Positions 1-6,816 of a stretch of DNA of 16,401 nucleotides are shown here, piece by piece. This stretch comes from PVC group bacterium (lineage in GTDB: Bacteria > Verrucomicrobiota > Kiritimatiellia > SS1-B-03-39 > PXDE01), in assembly GCA_003566475.1 (NCBI GenBank), contig PXDE01000175.1:1-16401 (forward strand), read 5' to 3'. A program made the translations under genes and the position numbers. Below the pieces are notes generated by a model. The model did not search any database, was not told where the DNA came from, and saw nothing but the letters and a program-made list of their open reading frames with translations. How positions within the stretch are numbered: position 1 is the stretch's first letter; the number at the start of each line of letters is the position of its first letter.

Positions 1-278
1 CGGGCGGCGTGGCGGGCGGCGGTCTGTTCCCAGACGCGGCGGGCGGCGGCGGCATCGCCGAGCTGGCGCCGCGACTCGCCGAGCCGGAAGCCCGCCCAGG
101 CGGCTTCGGGGGCGTCGGGGTGGGCGTCGAGCAGGCGCTGATATTCCTGGGCGGCGAGGTCATGGAGGCCGCGCCGGTAGAGGCCGTCGGCGAAGGCAAG
201 CTGGTCGTCCGCCGCCATCTCGGCGCGGGCGGGGGACGGGCAGAGGAGGAGGGGGAGAAGGAGGAGGGGAAGAAACCT
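1..278 (-). CDS. Secreted TPR-type repeat protein, N-terminal part only
   Basis: The C-terminus lies beyond the left edge. The visible frame encodes a signal peptide (Arg-Phe, then a Leu/Pro core RFLPLLLLPLLLCPSPARA, with cleavage likely after ARA). The mature start is EMAADDQLAFADGLYRRGLH, then a helix pair typical of tetratricopeptide repeats (QEYQRLLDAHPDAPEAAWAG, then FRLGESRRQLGDAAAARRVW). It lies downstream of exbB-exbD in the same direction, so a periplasmic partner of that motor is plausible; YbgF/CpoB-like proteins are the obvious comparison, but nothing here proves it. The start is unresolved. The end given (278) is the first codon of the signal peptide that I trust. The only in-frame ATGs are at 218, which would remove the signal peptide, and at 491, which would add a long extension reading through repeats. 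No GTG, TTG or CTG lies in frame between them. Confidence 0.6.
242..275. other. 34-nt polypurine/polypyrimidine tract
   Basis: Every base from 242 to 275 on the plus strand is a purine (GAGGAGG/GGGAGAAGG type). On the minus strand it encodes the Leu/Pro-rich hydrophobic core of the TPR protein's signal peptide through CTC, CTT and CCC codons. Coding for a Leu/Pro stretch in a GC-rich genome is enough to explain it; mirror-repeat DNA of this kind can form triplexes, but nothing shows that it does so here. Confidence 0.6.
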
Positions 279-310
279 GAAGGCGGAACCCTGAAGGCTG
301 AGGGGGAGGG

Positions 311-338
311 ATGGGTGGATGGGTAGGTGGATGGATGG
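311..338. repeat. Tetranucleotide tandem repeat (RTGG)7
   Basis: Seven consecutive 4-base units read ATGG GTGG ATGG GTAG GTGG ATGG ATGG on the plus strand, with one unit degenerate (GTAG). The run lies in the exbD-TPR spacer, just upstream of the signal-peptide coding region. A tetranucleotide tract can change length by slippage, and a change by one unit would shift the frame of any translation entering from the ATG at 491. There is no proof that this region is translated. Confidence 0.7.
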
Positions 339-393
339 GTGTGCCTCGCCCGGTCCAATTCTGCGACACTCCTTTCCACCGACGCCCTTCTCC

Positions 394-430
394 GCGAACC
401 TCCGTGACCTCTGTGGCCTCTGTGGTTCGC
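394..430. repeat. Three 9-mer repeats (CTCTGTGGY type) flanked by GCGAAC/GTTCGC
   Basis: Units CTCCGTGAC (400-408), CTCTGTGGC (409-417) and CTCTGTGGT (418-426) are tandem copies of one 9-mer. The array is bracketed by a perfect 6-bp inverted repeat, GCGAAC at 394-399 and GTTCGC at 425-430. It lies in the exbD-TPR spacer. I recall short intergenic repeats of this CTCTGTGG style being dispersed in planctomycete and verrucomicrobial genomes; that is recollection and not something this window can show. Confidence 0.7.
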
Positions 431-502
431 CTGGCTGCGGCCTGGCAACGGGTCGGTTCTGGCACGTGGTTGGGGCGCCCTGCGGGGGCATGGGAGCCGG
501 GG

Positions 503-922
503 TCACGGGGCGTCGGGCATCGCGGTGGCGAACGAGATGTTCCAGATGTCGGCCCGGCGGCAGGCGTCGAGCACCCGGATGACATGCTCGTAGGCGGTGG
601 CGCGGTCGGCCCGGATGAGCACGGGCTGGCCGGGCCAGAGGTCGCTCACGCGGTGGAGCAGTCCGGACAGGGCGGCCTCGTCGAGCACCTGGGCGTTGAC
701 GACCGGGGTGCCGTCGGCCCGGAGGTTGATAATGATCTCGCCGGGGGCGCGCTGGGGAAGCTGCCCGGTCTCGGCGGTGGGGAGCTGGACGTCGATCTCG
801 GTCTCCCACTGGGCGAAGAGCTGGCTGGTCATGAAGAAGCAGAGCAGCAGAAACACGACGTCCATCATGGGGGCCATAAAGGCGCCCTGGGTTTCGGAGC
901 GACCAGCCTTGATGAACTTCAT
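503..922 (-). CDS. exbD: ExbD/TolR-family membrane motor subunit
   Basis: This 139-aa protein is the normal size for ExbD/TolR, the single-span partner of the ExbB/TolQ proton channel that energises envelope processes. The N-terminus is a short basic cytoplasmic segment (MKFIKAGRSETQGAF), followed by one membrane helix (about residues 17-36, APMMDVVFLLLCFFMTSQLF). Asp21 is at the site of the essential proton-carrying Asp of the family. The rest is the periplasmic domain, including GEIIINLRADGTPVV and a second strand-helix unit ending PVLIRADRATAYEHVIRVLD. Its ATG (922-920) overlaps the exbB stop as ATGA, so translation is coupled. The reading frame stays open far upstream, inside exbB, but the coupled ATG is the natural start. 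Whether it serves TonB-type uptake or Tol-type cell constriction cannot be told from sequence; no tonB, tolA or pal is in the window. Confidence 0.92.
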   Translation of the reverse strand: MKFIKAGRSETQGAFMAPMMDVVFLLLCFFMTSQLFAQWETEIDVQLPTAETGQLPQRAPGEIIINLRADGTPVVNAQVLDEAALSGLLHRVSDLWPGQPVLIRADRATAYEHVIRVLDACRRADIWNISFATAMPDAP

Positions 923-1800
923 GCCGGCGCGTCCTTCCCGGCCTCCGGGTCGGAGGCGGGGGTGAAGCTGCTGAGCACCTCGGCGGCCACGGATTCGAGG
1001 GCGGCCACGTGGTCGGCGGTGCGGTTGCGGAACCAGGCGTAGGCGGCCATGGCGGGGATGGCGATGAACAGCCCGAGGGCGGTGGTGATGAGCGCTTCGG
1101 ACACGCCGCCCGCGAGCTGGACGGGCCGGACCTGGGCGAGCTCGCCGCCGGCCACCACGTTGAACGCCTTGAGCATGCCGAGCACGGTGCCGAGGAGGCC
1201 GATCATGGGGGCGACCACCCCGATATCGAGCAGGTACTGGGTGCGGTTCTGGAGCCGGGTGGCCTGGCGTCCGCCCTCGCCCTCGAGCACCTCGCGGATG
1301 GGGGCGGGGTCGTGGCGGCCGGTGCGCTGGGCGAAGTCGAGGGCGGCTCCGGCCAGGGCGGCCACGGGGGACCGGTGGTTCCGGCACAGCTCGCGGCAGG
1401 CCTCCCACTGGCGGTTGTGAAGCCGATGGAGAAGGTCGCGGGTGAAGGGCTCGGGGATGACGGCCGCCGTGCGCAGGGTGAGCGCGAGGTAGAAGGTGAG
1501 GGCCAGCCCGACCACGGACAGCCCGACCAGGGCCTTGGCCACCACCCCGCCTTTAGCCAGAAACTCCTGGAGGGTGACCTGCTCCACCGGACCGGCCATG
1601 GGCGGGGGCGGTGGCTCCGGCGCGGGCGTCGGCGCGGGCGCGGCCGGTTCGGCCGGGGCGGGCGCGTCGGCCGGAACCGGAGCGTCGACAGCGGGCTCGG
1701 AGGCGGGATCCGGTTCCTCGTTCTGGGCGAGACCCCGCGACAGGGGAAGGGCGGCGGCGAGGACGAGGGCGAAAAGGGCGGCACGGCGGTTCATAGGCAT
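919..1800 (-). CDS. exbB: ExbB/TolQ/MotA-family proton channel with signal peptide
   Basis: This 293-aa protein is longer than E. coli ExbB or TolQ because it has extra N-terminal material. Residues 1-26 look like a signal peptide (basic start, hydrophobic core, cleavage near GLAQ). Residues 27-70 are a Pro/Ala/Glu-rich linker. The MotA_ExbB core follows, with membrane helices at about 84-108, 190-212 and 233-257. Family signatures in helices 2 and 3 are GVVAPMIGLLGTVLGMLKAF (194-213) and GGVSEALITTALGLFIAIPA (231-250). Together with ExbD it should form the inner-membrane complex that turns proton flow into mechanical work. The ATG at 1800 directly abuts the pgsA stop; a second in-frame ATG lies two codons later (1794). 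Signal-peptide-bearing ExbBs are known from several Gram-negative lineages, so the extension is not an error. Confidence 0.92.
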   Translation of the reverse strand: MPMNRRAALFALVLAAALPLSRGLAQNEEPDPASEPAVDAPVPADAPAPAEPAAPAPTPAPEPPPPPMAGPVEQVTLQEFLAKGGVVAKALVGLSVVGLALTFYLALTLRTAAVIPEPFTRDLLHRLHNRQWEACRELCRNHRSPVAALAGAALDFAQRTGRHDPAPIREVLEGEGGRQATRLQNRTQYLLDIGVVAPMIGLLGTVLGMLKAFNVVAGGELAQVRPVQLAGGVSEALITTALGLFIAIPAMAAYAWFRNRTADHVAALESVAAEVLSSFTPASDPEAGKDAPA

Positions 1801-2382
1801 TCAGGAGGCGGCAGGCGCTTCGGGTTGGAGGAGGTCGCGGTGCTGGATGAGGTAGACCGCACCCGACACCACAGTGATCAGCGTGGCCAGAAAAGCTATC
1901 ACAAAGGTGCCCTGCCGGAAAAGGTCTTTGCGGATGGCCCAGCCCAGATCCTGGCGCAGGGCGGCCCCGGCCAGAATGAGGATGATGGCGGTGATCTGCC
2001 AGATGGTCTTGTGCTTGCCCCAGGGGCCGGCGGAGATCACCCGGCCCTGGTTGACCCCCAGCAGCCGCAGGCCGGTGACCAGGAACTCGCGGGTGATGAT
2101 GAGCAGGACCATCCAGGCGGGGACCAGGCCCAGTTCGATGAAGGCCACGAAGGCGGCGCAGACCAGCACCTTGTCGGTGAGGGGATCCATGAGCTGCCCG
2201 AAGGCGGTGACCCCATACCGGGTGCGGGCCAGGTATCCGTCCAGAAAGTCGGTGACGCCGCCGACGATGAACAGCCCGAGGGCGACGGTCATGGCGCCAG
2301 GCACGCCGGGCATGGACATCAGGGCCATCATGAGCGCGGCCAGGCCGAGGCGGCTCAGCGTGAGGACGTTGGGCGGGGTCAC
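1801..2382 (-). CDS. pgsA: CDP-diacylglycerol-glycerol-3-phosphate 3-phosphatidyltransferase
   Basis: PgsA makes phosphatidylglycerol phosphate from CDP-diacylglycerol and glycerol 3-phosphate in the inner membrane, the committed step to phosphatidylglycerol and cardiolipin. The 193-aa length is typical. The CDP-alcohol phosphotransferase motif D-x2-DG-x2-AR-x8-G-x3-D-x3-D is complete: Asp45, Asp48, Gly49, Ala52, Arg53, Gly62, Asp66 and Asp70. The protein is otherwise a set of hydrophobic helices (about 7-25, 29-47, 72-90, 94-108, 127-145 and 158-177). The N-terminus MTPPNVLTLSRLGLAAL is the usual 'NxLTxxR' opening of the family. The start overlaps the upstream stop (ATGA). The order ftsK/spoIIIE-rodZ-pgsA also occurs in Bacillus, supporting PgsA over other CDP-alcohol transferases. 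Confidence 0.95.
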   Translation of the reverse strand: MTPPNVLTLSRLGLAALMMALMSMPGVPGAMTVALGLFIVGGVTDFLDGYLARTRYGVTAFGQLMDPLTDKVLVCAAFVAFIELGLVPAWMVLLIITREFLVTGLRLLGVNQGRVISAGPWGKHKTIWQITAIILILAGAALRQDLGWAIRKDLFRQGTFVIAFLATLITVVSGAVYLIQHRDLLQPEAPAAS

Positions 2383-3023
2383 GAGTCCGCGCCGGGCAGG
2401 GGTTCGGCATACGGCCCGGGCGGCAGCGGGAGGAGGAAGCCCTCCTGGGCGGCCACGGGGTCGGGGGTCCGGGCGGCCCGGCGGGCGCGGAGGCCGCGGG
2501 TCGTGAGATCGATGAGGATCCAGACCACCAGCACCGCCGCGACCGCCGCCGCGATCCGGATGAGCGCGTCGCGATGCTCCTGGAGCCCGGCCAGAAACCG
2601 GGACCAGGGGGAGGGCCCCCGGGGTCCAGGGGGCGGCGGGCTGCCCGAATCCGGAGGCAGGGGCTCCGGACGGATGTCGGCGGCCTCGTCGACGGGCGTC
2701 CGCGACAGGCTGGAGGCGGCGGCGGCCCGGGTGTCGGGCGGGGGGGCGGAAGCGACCGGCGCGGGTGAGGCGGGCCCGGTCCGCCCCTCGGCGGCACGGT
2801 TGTAGAGGCCGACCAGCGGCGAGGGATCGATGTCGAGGTACTGGGCGTAGATGCGGATGAATCCCCGCGCATAGGTGTGGGCGGGGATGCGGGTGAAGTC
2901 GCCGCGCTCCATCTCCTGAAGGTGCTGGACCTTGATCCGGGTCGCCTGAGCGGCCTCGGAGGCGCTCACGCCCTTGGCCTCGCGGGCCTTGCGCAGGGTT
3001 TCGCCGATCTGGTCGGTGATCAT
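2379..3023 (-). CDS. RodZ-like helix-turn-helix membrane protein, lacking the periplasmic domain
   Basis: This is a 214-aa protein. Residues 1-70 form a Cro/C1-type helix-turn-helix of the HTH_25 class (GETLRKAREAKGVSASEAAQ, then ATRIKVQHLQEMERGDF and the YARGFIRIYAQYLDID ending typical of RodZ). A Pro/Ala/Ser-rich linker covers 80-140, and a single membrane helix lies at about 154-173 (IRIAAAVAAVLVVWILIDL). About 40 residues follow it, so the beta-rich periplasmic domain (DUF4115) of long RodZ proteins is absent. In RodZ the HTH domain binds MreB and helps set rod shape; that role is inferred here from domain order and from its place between ftsK and pgsA. Its ATG overlaps the ftsK stop and its stop overlaps the pgsA start, both as ATGA. 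Confidence 0.85.
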   Translation of the reverse strand: MITDQIGETLRKAREAKGVSASEAAQATRIKVQHLQEMERGDFTRIPAHTYARGFIRIYAQYLDIDPSPLVGLYNRAAEGRTGPASPAPVASAPPPDTRAAAASSLSRTPVDEAADIRPEPLPPDSGSPPPPGPRGPSPWSRFLAGLQEHRDALIRIAAAVAAVLVVWILIDLTTRGLRARRAARTPDPVAAQEGFLLPLPPGPYAEPLPGADS

Positions 3024-5434
3024 GGCGCGCCCGCCTCCTGGTTCACGGGCACGTCGCCCTCGATATCGATGAGAATCTCCCGGGGATCGGAACCCCGGGG
3101 CGGACCCACGTAGCCCCGCTCCTCGAGCACGTCCATGAGCCGGGCGGCGCGGTTGTACCCGATGCGCAGGCGGCGCTGCAGACTCGACACCGAGGCCCGC
3201 CGGGTCTGCCGCAGGATCTCCACGGCCTGGGCGACCAGATCGTCGTCCTCGTCCTGGTCGGGCAGATCGGGCGTGCTCCCGCCGCCGCCACCGGCCTTCT
3301 CGACCTTCTCGTGGGCCCCGGGCAGGAACTCGGGCTCGCCCTGGTCCTTGAGGTGCTGGACGATCCGCGCGATCTCGGCGTCGGCGGTGAAGGTGCCCTG
3401 GGCCCGGATGAGGCGCGCGCTGCCCGGAGGCAGATAGAGCATGTCGCCCTTGCCGAGCAGATTTTCCGCCCCCATGGCGTCGAGAATAGTGCGGCTGTCG
3501 TTGCCCTGGGCCACCTGGAAGGCGATGCGGGCGGGGATGTTGGCCTTGATGGTGCCGGTGATGACGTTCACCGAGGGCCGCTGGGTGGCCAGGATGAGGT
3601 GGATCCCGGTGGCCCGCGACTTCTGGGTGAGCCGGGCGATGTGGTTCTCGATCTCGGCCTTGGCGGTGAGCATGAGGTCGGCCAGCTCGTCGACCACGAT
3701 CACGATGTACGGCAGCTTGTCGGGCAGCGGCTCCTCGTCGGTCTCCTCGGCGAACAGCTCCTCCTGGCGGGCCCGGGCGTTGAAGGCGGCGACATTGCGC
3801 ACCCCGGCCCGGGCGAACAGGGTGTACCGCCGCTCCATCTCGTCGATGGCCCAGCGCAGGCCGAACCCCACCTTCTTGGCGTCGGTGATCACCGGCACCA
3901 CCAGGTGGGGCAGCGAGGCGTACTGGGTGAACTCCACGATCTTGGGGTCGACCAGCATCAGCCGGAGCTGGTCCGGGGTGCGCGACAGAAGCAGGCCGGC
4001 CAGGATGGAGTTCATGCACACGGACTTGCCGGAGCCGGTGGCCCCGGCGATGAGCAGGTGGGGCATGTCGGCGAGGTCGCCGATGATGACCCGGCCGCTC
4101 ACGTCCTTGCCCAGGGCCAGGGGCAGCCGGGCCTTGCCCGACGACCATTCCGGGCTGTCCACGATCTCGCGCAGGTAGACGATGGACGCGCTGGGGTTGG
4201 GCACCTCGATGCCCACCACCCCCTTGCCGGGGACCGGGGCCTGGATGCGGATGCTCTCGGCTTTCATGACCAGGGCCAGGTTCTTGTCCATGGCCGCGAT
4301 CCGCTCCACCCGCACCCCCTTGGCCGGCAGCAGCTCGAACAGGGTCACCACCGGCCCCCGCTCGACGTTGGTCACCTTGGCCTCGATGCCGAACTCCTGG
4401 AGGGTGCCCTCGAGCATGCGCACGGTATGCTCGATGTCGGAGGTGCCGAGAATGCCGTGGCGCTCGGGCAGCGGGGGCAGCATGTCCTTGGGCGGGAGGC
4501 TGTAGACCCGGGGCAGCTCGGGCATTTCGACCTCGTCCGGGTCGTCCCCGCCCTTGGCGGGGGCCGGGGCCGGGCGGGCCGCGCGGGCCGGCGCGGGGGC
4601 CGGGACGGGCTCCTCCACATCGGCCTCCCCGACCGGGGTGAACTCCTCGTCCGCCTCCGGCGGGGCGGGCGCGGCGGGTGACGGCGGGATGTCGGCGACG
4701 GGCGTGCCGGAGACCGTGAAGGACGGCGCCTCGGCCGGGCCCGGCGGGTCGGCCGGCGCGGTTTTGGGTTCGGCCTTGCGGATCATCCGCTCCAGCCGCT
4801 CGCGGTCGCGCTCAATCTTCAGCCGCTCCCGCTCGAGCTTCTCGAGGCGGTCGCGCCGGGCGTCGCGCTGGCGCTGGATCCAGGCCACCAGACCGGCGGC
4901 GCCGGCGGCGACGGCCCGGCCGGCGGTGAGCAGCCGCACGCCGAAGACGGCCGCCCCCAGCCCCAGTACCAGGGCGACCAGGAGGAATGCCGAGCCCACC
5001 GTGCCCAGGCCGCGGACCAGCAGACGGGGGCCCAGCAGGTGGCCGACCACCCCGCCGGGACTTCCGCAGTTGAGGCGGGCCACCGCCCCGCTCCACCAGC
5101 CCGCCTGCAGCTCCACCAGGGCGGCCAGGGCCAGGATGGCGGCCGCCACGCACAGGGCCTTCCAGCCGTTGCCGGGCTCGCGGCGGAACAGGAACACCCC
5201 GCCCAGCCCCAGCAGGGCCCAGGGCACCAGCCATCCCGCGACGCCGAGGCCGAGGAACAGGGAGGTCGCCGTCCAGGCCCCCACGATGCCCGCGAGGTTT
5301 CCGGTCTGGGCCGAGGGGGGAAATTGAAACAGGGATAGATCCGCGGGGTCGTACGACCCCACGCTAAGCAGGGCGAGCAGCCCGGCCGCGAGCATGAAAA
5401 TGCCGGCCGCCTCCCGCCATCCGGTGCGGATCAT
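3020..5434 (-). CDS. ftsK: DNA translocase FtsK/SpoIIIE
   Basis: FtsK is the septum-anchored hexameric pump that moves chromosome termini apart during division. Numbering here starts at an upstream ATG (5449), giving 809 aa; I prefer the ATG at 5434 (804 aa) because GGAAGGG lies just before it, whereas the first ATG has no spacing to a ribosome site. Four N-terminal membrane helices (about 14-30, 55-88, 98-116 and 148-175) are followed by a basic coiled stretch (190-228) and a Pro/Ala/Glu linker (229-305). The motor follows: alpha domain 325-450, Walker A GATGSGKS at 469-476, Walker B IVIVVDELAD at 582-591, and ATQRPSVNVITG at 621-632. A glycine run (720-724) leads to the DNA-reading gamma winged helix (736-795, ending GPPRGSDPREIL). 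It heads the ATGA-coupled operon. The 99-bp gap to the kinase could hold a promoter. Confidence 0.96.
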   Translation of the reverse strand: MIRTGWREAAGIFMLAAGLLALLSVGSYDPADLSLFQFPPSAQTGNLAGIVGAWTATSLFLGLGVAGWLVPWALLGLGGVFLFRREPGNGWKALCVAAAILALAALVELQAGWWSGAVARLNCGSPGGVVGHLLGPRLLVRGLGTVGSAFLLVALVLGLGAAVFGVRLLTAGRAVAAGAAGLVAWIQRQRDARRDRLEKLERERLKIERDRERLERMIRKAEPKTAPADPPGPAEAPSFTVSGTPVADIPPSPAAPAPPEADEEFTPVGEADVEEPVPAPAPARAARPAPAPAKGGDDPDEVEMPELPRVYSLPPKDMLPPLPERHGILGTSDIEHTVRMLEGTLQEFGIEAKVTNVERGPVVTLFELLPAKGVRVERIAAMDKNLALVMKAESIRIQAPVPGKGVVGIEVPNPSASIVYLREIVDSPEWSSGKARLPLALGKDVSGRVIIGDLADMPHLLIAGATGSGKSVCMNSILAGLLLSRTPDQLRLMLVDPKIVEFTQYASLPHLVVPVITDAKKVGFGLRWAIDEMERRYTLFARAGVRNVAAFNARARQEELFAEETDEEPLPDKLPYIVIVVDELADLMLTAKAEIENHIARLTQKSRATGIHLILATQRPSVNVITGTIKANIPARIAFQVAQGNDSRTILDAMGAENLLGKGDMLYLPPGSARLIRAQGTFTADAEIARIVQHLKDQGEPEFLPGAHEKVEKAGGGGGSTPDLPDQDEDDDLVAQAVEILRQTRRASVSSLQRRLRIGYNRAARLMDVLEERGYVGPPRGSDPREILIDIEGDVPVNQEAGAP

Positions 5435-5533
5435 GTTGCCCTTCCCCATCCTCGGGAGGGTACCACGCGGGCTGACCCGGGAGCAAGCGCGGCCCGCGCG
5501 GCGGCACGGACAGAGGACGGAGGTCGCGGACGG

Positions 5534-6736
5534 CTAGCGCCGGCGCCGGTGGGCGGGGCCGACGATCTCCTCGGTGCCGTCCTCGTAGATATGCACCAGA
5601 TTTTCCCCGCGCATGCGGATCTCCACCGGCTCGCGCGGCGGGGGAGACGGCTTGAGGATCTGCGCCGCGGTGTAGCCCACCGCACCCAGCAGACCGACGA
5701 CCACGATGATGACGCCGACCAGCACCGGCACGGGAAGTCCGCTGGAGGGCTTGGCCTTTCGGACCCGCCGCAGCGAGGGGTCGGCCACCGCGGCCTGGGC
5801 GTGCCGAAGGTCGCTGAGCAGCGACTCATAGGTGGGGTACCGCATGCCGGGATCGCGCTGGAGCATGCGCCGGACCACCGAGGCGGTCTCCAGCGTGACG
5901 TGCGTCGCGGCCTTCTCAAGATCCGGGGGCGGCTCCTCGAGGCGCTTCATGACCACCGCCTTGGGAGTTTCGCCATCGAACGGCGGCTGGCCGGTGAGCA
6001 TATGGTAGAGGGTGCCGCCGAGACTGTAGACGTCGGCTCGCTGGTCGCTGGGCCGCCGCTGGGCCACCTCCGGCGCGATGTAGTACGGAGTGCCCCACAC
6101 TTCCTTGGTCTTGCTGCGCCGCTGGACGAACTGGGCCAGACCGAAGTCGTTGAGCTTGGCCTGGCCCCGCTTGTCGAGCAGGATGTTGGCGGGCTTGATG
6201 TCGCCGTGGACCAGCCCGGCCGCGGAGGCCGCCCGCAGGGCCTCGGCCACTTCGATCACGATCCGCAGGGCGTCGGCCTCCGGAAGCGCCCTCTGCTCGG
6301 CCAGCATCTTGTCCACCCGGCTCCCCTTGACCAGCTCCAGCACCAGGTAGGGCTGCCCCTTCTCCATGCCGCTGGAGTAGATCTGCACCGCGTTGCGGTG
6401 GTTGAGGGCGGCGGCGGCCCGGGCCTCGCGCAGGAATCCCTCGGCCTGGTCGGGGTCGTCGCTGAGCTCGCGCTTCATCACCTTGAGGGCCACCCGCCGC
6501 CCCAGCGACTCGTCCAGCGCCTCGTACACCGCGCCCATGCCGCCCCGCCCGAGCTGCTTGAGCAGCCGGAAATGCCCCAGCTTGGCCGGCACCCGGAACT
6601 TGGCCCCGCACGACGGGCAGGCCAGCACCTCGAACACCGGCTGGCCGGAAAGATCGATGGCCTGACGACAGGATTCGCACGTATGGACCGAAACCGGATC
6701 GACATCGATCTGGACGGTGTCCGCGGAGATGACCAT
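5534..6736 (-). CDS. Zinc-ribbon, membrane-anchored Ser/Thr protein kinase
   Basis: This is a 400-aa Hanks-type kinase. The N-terminal zinc ribbon has Cys20/Cys23 and Cys40/Cys43 (CESC, CPSCGAKFRVP). The kinase domain spans about 55-315: glycine loop GRGGMGAVYEA (63-73), ATP lysine Lys85 in VALK, Glu104, catalytic loop HGDIKPANILL (Asp179), DFG Asp197, and activation segment end GTPYYIAPEV. The catalytic loop reads HGD instead of HRD, making it a 'non-RD' kinase. A membrane helix (about 335-358) leaves only some 40 residues outside, ending in four arginines, so there is no large sensor domain. The frame stays open to 6811, but MVISADTVQI at 6736 has GGAAGG five bases upstream and leaves a divergent promoter gap before the pseudouridine synthase. 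Substrates cannot be deduced; ftsK and division genes follow on the same strand. Confidence 0.93.
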   Translation of the reverse strand: MVISADTVQIDVDPVSVHTCESCRQAIDLSGQPVFEVLACPSCGAKFRVPAKLGHFRLLKQLGRGGMGAVYEALDESLGRRVALKVMKRELSDDPDQAEGFLREARAAAALNHRNAVQIYSSGMEKGQPYLVLELVKGSRVDKMLAEQRALPEADALRIVIEVAEALRAASAAGLVHGDIKPANILLDKRGQAKLNDFGLAQFVQRRSKTKEVWGTPYYIAPEVAQRRPSDQRADVYSLGGTLYHMLTGQPPFDGETPKAVVMKRLEEPPPDLEKAATHVTLETASVVRRMLQRDPGMRYPTYESLLSDLRHAQAAVADPSLRRVRKAKPSSGLPVPVLVGVIIVVVGLLGAVGYTAAQILKPSPPPREPVEIRMRGENLVHIYEDGTEEIVGPAHRRRR

Positions 6737-6816
6737 GCTAGCCTTCCTTCCCTTCGTGGTGGCGGCCCGGATCCCGGGCTCCACCCCACCATACCCCCGG
6801 ACCCCCCGCACGGATA

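Noticed and set aside
1009..2805. 598-codon plus-strand open frame across exbB, pgsA and rodZ
   Set aside because: It runs antisense through three recognised genes and is low-complexity Gly/Asp/Gln/His.
5435..5533. Small gene or terminator between the kinase and ftsK
   Set aside because: Only short GC-rich partial inverted repeats are seen, with no U-run and no ribosome site with start codon other than that of ftsK.
6737..6811. Longer kinase start at 6811 on the minus strand
   Set aside because: The extra 25 residues are not conserved-looking, would leave no promoter room before the divergent pseudouridine synthase, and the ATG at 6736 has a good ribosome site.
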